A stretch of 10,353 nucleotides of DNA. Origin: JAATFY01 sp049276515 (GTDB lineage: Bacteria > Pseudomonadota > Alphaproteobacteria > UBA9219). Where the stretch lies: the NCBI GenBank assembly GCA_049276515.1, contig JBASWO010000173.1, positions 1 through 10,353 of the forward strand, in the 5' to 3' direction. The notes under the pieces were generated by a model. It made no database searches. It had not been told where the DNA came from and was given only the letters and a program-made list of their open reading frames with translations. Shown one piece after another: positions 6,160 through 10,353 of this stretch; positions within the stretch are counted from its first letter, which is position 1; each line of letters begins with the position of its first letter. The position numbers and the translations under genes were made by a program.

Positions 6160-8607
6160 ATGGCAAAAATCTTACGCGCACTCCTTTATTTGATCCCTGT
6201 AATCCTTGTCGCTCTTGGTTTGGGCGCATGGTATGTGGGGCAATCCTTTCAACGTGCCTTGCCGAGCTATGTAGGGCAGGTCGATATGCGAGGCCTGTCA
6301 TCCTCTGTGCGTGTGTACCGTGACGAGCATGGCGTGCCGCATATTTTTGCAGATAGCATGAATGATGCTGTACGCACGTTGGGTTATATTCACGCCAGTG
6401 AGCGTTTGTTTCAGATGGAAATGCAGCGCAGGGCGGGACAGGGCCGCTTAGCGGAAGCGGTTGGCTCTGATATGCTTGGCGTCGATAAATTTATTCGAAC
6501 GCTTGGTCTCTATCCTTTGGCGCAAAGCAGCTTTGATGCGATGTCGGGAGAAGCGCAGGCTTTCTTTCAAGCTTATGCTGATGGCGTTAATGCATGGCTA
6601 CAAAGCCATAGCAAATCCTTGCCACCAGAATTTTTGATTACAGGTATTACACCTGAGGCTTGGAAGCCTGCTGACTCTGTTGTCTGGGGCAAATTGATGG
6701 GCTTACAACTCAGTCATAATTATAAATTGGAAATGCTGCGTGAAAATTTGCTGCAGGCAAAAACTAAGCCTGAGCAAATGACGGCTCTCTTTCCGCCCTT
6801 GCCAGGAGACTCGCCCATTACAACGTCGCCTCATAGCCGTGTTTCAATTGGAAGCAGTCAAATATTGCCTCCTCCTTTGAAAACAAAAGCACCGCTTAAG
6901 AAGAAGTCGGAGAACGAGATTTATGAAAAGCTAGGTCGCATCACAAATCTTGATCATGGTGCATCCAATGAATGGGTCATTGCAGGATCGCGCACCACTA
7001 CAGGCAAGCCCATCTTAGCAAACGATCCGCATTTAGGATTAGAGGCGCCGATTTTATGGTTTTTGGCCCGGATCGTGACACCCGATCTAAGTCTCAAAGG
7101 CGCCACTGTTCCTGGTCTTCCTATTGTACTGCTAGGCCAAAACAATCATATCGCTTGGGGCCTGACGACAACTGATAGTGATGTGCAAGATCTGTTTATC
7201 GAAACTATCGATCCTAAAAACACCGACAATTATTTGACGCCGAACGGCAGCGAAGCTTTTCGCATACGTGAAGAAGTCATCCAGGTTAAAAATGGAAGAG
7301 ATGTGACGCTCAAGGTTCGTTCAACACGCCATGGACCTGTCATGTCTGATATTGATTCTGATATGCAAGAGTTAGCGGGCAGCGGCAAAGTGATGGCGCT
7401 GTCTTTCACAGGTCTTGGCGATCGTGATCCGACATCAGAAGTTTTAATGCACCTTAATCGCGCCTTTAACTGGGAAGATTTTACGCAGGCTTTAAAACAG
7501 TATCAGGCACCACCTCAGAACATTGTTTATGCTGACGACAAAGGCAATATTGGTTTCATCAATCCAGGTCTTGTTCCGGTTCGCAAAAAAGGTGCTGGCC
7601 TGACGCCATCTGACGGGGCTTCAGGTGATTATGATTGGATTGGCATGGTACCTTTCAGTCAATTACCACAGCTTTACAATCCAGCTTCTGGTTTTGTCTT
7701 TAATGCCAATAATGCTGTGACATCGCCGGGGCAGGTTTATTTTTATGGCGTCGATTGGGAAGAGCCTTACCGTGCTATGCGCATTCAGCAGTATTTTGAT
7801 ACGACCAAGCAGCATTCACTTGATGTTTCATCTTTGATGCAGGGCGATCATGTCTCGCTGGTTGCTAAAGCCTTCTTGCCCTATCTCATCAATCTTAAAG
7901 TGACGGAGCCTCAGTCCGTTGCAGCTCTTGACTTACTCAAGGGCTGGAATGGCGATATGGATAAAGACCGTCCCGAGCCCCTCATCTTTGATGCATGGCT
8001 CTATAAATTACACAAACTTATGCTTGTGGATCATGCTGATAATCCTCTCAAAGAGCGCGGACCTTATGCTGCAACAAGCATCGCCTATATTTTGGCCAAT
8101 CATTTAACGGCATGGTGTGGTGATGATTTTGAACATCCTGCACCCAATTGCGATGCGATTATGGCAAAAGCTCTCGATGAAGCTCTCGATATGTTGGAGG
8201 ATCGTGAAAGCGGCGGAATGTCGAGTTGGCGTTGGGGCAATGAGCATATAACAGAGCTCAAACATAAAGTTTATAAACACATTCCCTTCTTATCGGCCAA
8301 GAGTGATCTCAGCGTTGCGAGCAGCGGCGATTTTTACACTGTTGATCGCGGCGGTAGTTTTTCACCTAAATCCGATAATCCCTTTGTCCGCAATCATGGT
8401 GGCGGTTTCCGCGGGGTTTATGATTTGGCCAATCCAGATCAATCACGTTTTATGATCACGACAGGAGAGTCGGGTCATATTCTCTCCCCTTACTACGGCA
8501 ATCTCGTCAAAATGTGGAATGACGTAGAGTATATAACTCTCTCTGGCACAGCCGAAGACTTAGCGGCGCGTCAATTACCAGAATTAGTGTTTCATCCACA
8601 AAACTAA
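6160..8607 (+). CDS. Penicillin acylase family (Ntn-hydrolase) amidase, membrane-anchored
   Basis: This 815-residue precursor belongs to the penicillin amidase/acylase family, which cleaves amide bonds of acylated compounds such as beta-lactams or N-acyl homoserine lactones. An N-terminal hydrophobic helix (residues about 5-28) serves as export signal or membrane anchor, placing the enzyme in the periplasm. The alpha-chain signature is present: YRDEHGVPHIFADS (53-66), then GYIHASERLFQMEMQRR. A proline- and lysine-rich spacer (about 236-255) precedes the autoprocessing site DHGA|SNEW. Ser269 would become the beta-chain nucleophile, giving an alpha part of up to 268 and a beta part of 547 residues. 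GSRTTTGKPILANDPHLGL follows, and Asn454 in PPQNIVYADD matches the oxyanion asparagine of the family. The ATG at 6160 is the only start possible before an in-frame TGA at 6115, although no Shine-Dalgarno site is seen. The gene ends in a four-base stop overlap (CTAA) with the convergent YHYH gene. The substrate cannot be predicted. Confidence 0.93.
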   Translation: MAKILRALLYLIPVILVALGLGAWYVGQSFQRALPSYVGQVDMRGLSSSVRVYRDEHGVPHIFADSMNDAVRTLGYIHASERLFQMEMQRRAGQGRLAEAVGSDMLGVDKFIRTLGLYPLAQSSFDAMSGEAQAFFQAYADGVNAWLQSHSKSLPPEFLITGITPEAWKPADSVVWGKLMGLQLSHNYKLEMLRENLLQAKTKPEQMTALFPPLPGDSPITTSPHSRVSIGSSQILPPPLKTKAPLKKKSENEIYEKLGRITNLDHGASNEWVIAGSRTTTGKPILANDPHLGLEAPILWFLARIVTPDLSLKGATVPGLPIVLLGQNNHIAWGLTTTDSDVQDLFIETIDPKNTDNYLTPNGSEAFRIREEVIQVKNGRDVTLKVRSTRHGPVMSDIDSDMQELAGSGKVMALSFTGLGDRDPTSEVLMHLNRAFNWEDFTQALKQYQAPPQNIVYADDKGNIGFINPGLVPVRKKGAGLTPSDGASGDYDWIGMVPFSQLPQLYNPASGFVFNANNAVTSPGQVYFYGVDWEEPYRAMRIQQYFDTTKQHSLDVSSLMQGDHVSLVAKAFLPYLINLKVTEPQSVAALDLLKGWNGDMDKDRPEPLIFDAWLYKLHKLMLVDHADNPLKERGPYAATSIAYILANHLTAWCGDDFEHPAPNCDAIMAKALDEALDMLEDRESGGMSSWRWGNEHITELKHKVYKHIPFLSAKSDLSVASSGDFYTVDRGGSFSPKSDNPFVRNHGGGFRGVYDLANPDQSRFMITTGESGHILSPYYGNLVKMWNDVEYITLSGTAEDLAARQLPELVFHPQN

Positions 8608-9776
8608 TGGTTGGGCACGCAGGCGAGGGTCTCTTGTCCCGGTGGTCGTAAGCAGCGGCCGGTAATCATATCGCCCCGTTTTGTTGCAAAGCCACATTGT
8701 GTGCCATCGGCATGATTATCGCAGGCAAAAATCGCTTCACGCGGTGGTTGAGGCAATTGATTTTTGCTCTGTGGCTTTTGCATCTGCTGATTGCGTTGAT
8801 TGTTGCTTGGCTGTTCTTGTGTCTTTTGCTCTTCAGACTGTTGAGGGGCTTTGATCGGTGTGCGGTGCGGTCCGCGCCGCGTTGGATGACCACGAAAACA
8901 ACTGACGGAGTAAGGAAAATCTTGGGTCATCACATAGTGATAAGTGATTTTCTTTTTTCCATCTTCGATAATTTCGCTGGTGATGCCATGACATTCATCC
9001 AAATCATCGGTTGTGAGATAACGTTTATCAGCCACCATGGGTCCGGTGATGGGGAAACCATCTAAGGCATAGCCAATAACCGTTTTGATACTGATGTCTG
9101 TGATGCACGAGCTGAGGCTATGATAATGATAGTGGCCTTCTTTTTGAGGGTGTCCTTGGCACATATCTTGTAATTCATGAGCAGCCGCATCGCGTAAAGC
9201 AGCATCAAATCCATTGAAGAGAGAAACGCCCGTCAGCATCACGCCGGCTTCGCCCCCCATGCAATAGGGCGTATCTGAGTAAGTGGGCTGCATGGGTAAA
9301 GTTTCGCGTACAGACTGCGCTTTGATGCTATTGGGATTGCGATCAAAGAGAGCAGCTGGGTCATTATATTGAATAGGAAAAAGACCTGTCGGGTGATTGA
9401 TGGGAAGACCATTGCCAGTCAATTGGCGCTGATCACCCTCAATGGCGTGGGTGAGGGATGCATCACTCCATGTGACTTTGCCTTGCACAGCTAATTTCTG
9501 AAAAATATTCCAACTTGCTCGGTGTATCCAGCTGCCTTCTTGTTGAGCGCCACCTTCATCTTTATTGGGGACATTGCATAGAAAAATATAACCCTTGCGC
9601 GGTGCTTCCGTTACATAGCGTCTATCGCCTAAAGGTAATTCGCCTGATGCGTACTTGTTATTGGCACGCTTCATCAACTCTATATCGTCATAGGTGTATT
9701 TTTGTTGGCTTGCCGCCGCTTCTTCTGCGAGGACAGCAGCCAAGGCCAGCATCGCGAGACAACGGATAAAACTCAT
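8604..9776 (-). CDS. Secreted YHYH-domain protein with Gln-rich linker and Cys-rich C-terminus
   Basis: This 390-residue exported protein has a signal peptide (MSFIRCLAMLALAAVLAEEAAAS, quoted as MSFIRCLAML plus ALAAVLAEEAAAS; cleavage near residue 23). The YHYH domain is recognisable from YCMGG (171-175), HELQDMCQGHPQKEGHYHYHS (200-220; quoted core GHYHYH at 214-219) and GYALDGFPITGP (235-246), the conserved order in this family of unknown biochemical role. A closely spaced set of histidines suggests metal binding, which is inference. Residues about 308-346 are a low-complexity Gln/Pro/Lys/Asn linker. It joins a short C-terminal module with four cysteines (352, 361, 375, 386) in the pattern ACDN...TQCGF...GRCLRPPG...LACVP, probably disulfide-bonded in the periplasm. 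Its ATG overlaps the TGA stop of the flavin reductase gene (ATGA), so the two are likely co-translated, although one is exported and the other cytoplasmic. Confidence 0.88.
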   Translation of the reverse strand: MSFIRCLAMLALAAVLAEEAAASQQKYTYDDIELMKRANNKYASGELPLGDRRYVTEAPRKGYIFLCNVPNKDEGGAQQEGSWIHRASWNIFQKLAVQGKVTWSDASLTHAIEGDQRQLTGNGLPINHPTGLFPIQYNDPAALFDRNPNSIKAQSVRETLPMQPTYSDTPYCMGGEAGVMLTGVSLFNGFDAALRDAAAHELQDMCQGHPQKEGHYHYHSLSSCITDISIKTVIGYALDGFPITGPMVADKRYLTTDDLDECHGITSEIIEDGKKKITYHYVMTQDFPYSVSCFRGHPTRRGPHRTPIKAPQQSEEQKTQEQPSNNQRNQQMQKPQSKNQLPQPPREAIFACDNHADGTQCGFATKRGDMITGRCLRPPGQETLACVPNH

Positions 9777-10255
9777 AGCGCTTCAATGCGACGATAGCGG
9801 CCATGGAAATAGAGGAGAGGATCTTTCTGGCCAGAGCGTTTATATAATTTTGTAACCTCGCCCATAAAAATATCGTGATCGCCGCCTTTATAGACTGCCT
9901 TCTTGCGACAGACCATCCAACCCAATGTCTGGCGTAAAATAGGACATCCCTGTTGAGGTTTGTCCCAGAGCTTTGGTGGTTTGGGATGATGACGAAAATC
10001 CGCAAAGTGCTGAGAAACATCTTGCTGGCTTTCACTCAGCATATTGATGGCAAAGGACTTTGACTGTTTGAAGATGGGATAAACCTGTGCCTTTTTGTCG
10101 ATGCAAAACAAAACCAATAAGGGATTGAGTGAAACCGAGGTCAAAGAATTGACGGTAAGGCCAATGGGTTTGCCTTGTGGGTCCAGGGCCGTCACGACCG
10201 TAATGCCGGTGGCAAAACAACCCATAAGCTGGCGAAAGGAACGAGAATCGGGCAT
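9773..10255 (-). CDS. Flavin reductase family protein (FMN-binding split barrel)
   Basis: This 160-residue cytoplasmic flavoprotein resembles RutF/HpaC-type NAD(P)H:flavin oxidoreductases, which supply reduced flavin to two-component monooxygenases. The family signature runs through the N-terminal half: FRQLMGCFATGITVVTA (7-23), GLTVNSLTSVSLNPLLVLF (32-50; Thr34, Asn36, Ser37 and Ser40 would contact FMN) and FAINML (68-73). The C-terminal half has GDHDIFMGEV (125-134) and PLLYFHGRYR (146-155). Length is normal. The ATG at 10255 gives the usual N-terminus, but no Shine-Dalgarno site is visible upstream. It is followed by the YHYH gene with an ATGA overlap. No monooxygenase partner is visible in the window; it could be encoded upstream, outside the right edge. 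The substrate partner is therefore unknown. Confidence 0.92.
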   Translation of the reverse strand: MPDSRSFRQLMGCFATGITVVTALDPQGKPIGLTVNSLTSVSLNPLLVLFCIDKKAQVYPIFKQSKSFAINMLSESQQDVSQHFADFRHHPKPPKLWDKPQQGCPILRQTLGWMVCRKKAVYKGGDHDIFMGEVTKLYKRSGQKDPLLYFHGRYRRIEAL

Positions 10256-10290
10256 TGAGAACAGTAAGTAAGAGCTGATAGAGAGGCACT

Positions 10291-10353
10291 TTAGCCTTGT
10301 TTGATTGGAAATACAGGGAAATTCTGCGGCTTAGCCGGGGCACGACGCCCTTC
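10291..10353 (-). CDS. Possible C-terminal end of an upstream gene (5' part outside window)
   Basis: On the minus strand a frame open from the right edge reads EGRRAPAKPQNFPVFPIKQG and ends with TAA at 10291-10293, 35 bases before the flavin reductase ATG. The short spacing and same strand fit the tail of an operon partner. Only 20 residues are visible and I do not recognise the family. Another minus-strand frame is also open here, so this call is tentative. Confidence 0.38.
   Translation of the reverse strand, partial: EGRRAPAKPQNFPVFPIKQG

Noticed and set aside
8697..9065. A 122-codon plus-strand open frame with hydrophobic content
   Set aside because: It is antisense to the YHYH gene, largely opposite its Gln-rich linker, whose codons read as Leu/Cys/Phe-rich on the other strand. 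It has no family motifs.
10032..10343. A 103-codon minus-strand open frame at the right edge
   Set aside because: It overlaps the N-terminal half of the well-supported flavin reductase in another frame and has no recognisable motif.
1..10353. Mobile elements, tRNA/rRNA genes, CRISPR arrays, toxin-antitoxin pairs or defence systems
   Set aside because: No transposase, integrase, nuclease, array-like repeat or structured RNA was found; the gene-free gaps are all under 100 bases.

Overview
The window looks like chromosomal DNA of an alphaproteobacterium of moderate GC content. The evidence is indirect: the left-edge membrane protein resembles the HpnL-type flippases common in Rhodospirillales-like genomes, two sigma factors have the general look of alphaproteobacterial ECF factors, and the intact alpha/beta hydrolase and the penicillin-acylase-family enzyme read like proteins from that class. 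No species can be named. There is no tRNA, rRNA, CRISPR array, transposase, integrase or phage gene. The DNA is packed almost end to end, and the longest gene-free stretch is about 84 bases.

Layout from left to right. (1) The C-terminal part of a flippase-like membrane protein (+) meets a minus-strand pair: a GT4-type glycosyltransferase followed by a PIG-L/LmbE-type deacetylase, joined by a TAATG overlap. Together these could make, deacetylate and move a sugar-bearing lipid. (2) A secreted protein (+) has an alpha/beta-hydrolase fold, but its expected catalytic residues appear to be replaced. (3) A minus-strand block holds an intact alpha/beta hydrolase and then two tandem ECF-type sigma factor genes. 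The sigma genes are paralogues: they share an N-terminal motif and a C-terminal tail, and the stop codon of the first lies inside the ribosome binding site of the second. No anti-sigma gene is visible. (4) A membrane-anchored Ntn-hydrolase of the penicillin acylase family (+) is divergent from the intact hydrolase. (5) A minus-strand block holds the tail of an unrecognised gene, a flavin-reductase-family flavoprotein, and a secreted YHYH-domain protein coupled to it by an ATGA overlap.

All three convergent gene pairs end with interlocked stop codons that share exactly four bases (CTAG, TTAA, CTAA), which leaves no room for terminators between them.

The most interesting items are the apparent pseudo-hydrolase, the coupled sigma-factor pair with family-specific extensions, and the glycosyltransferase/deacetylase/flippase neighbourhood. 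I see no clear evidence of a wholly new defence or mobile system here.
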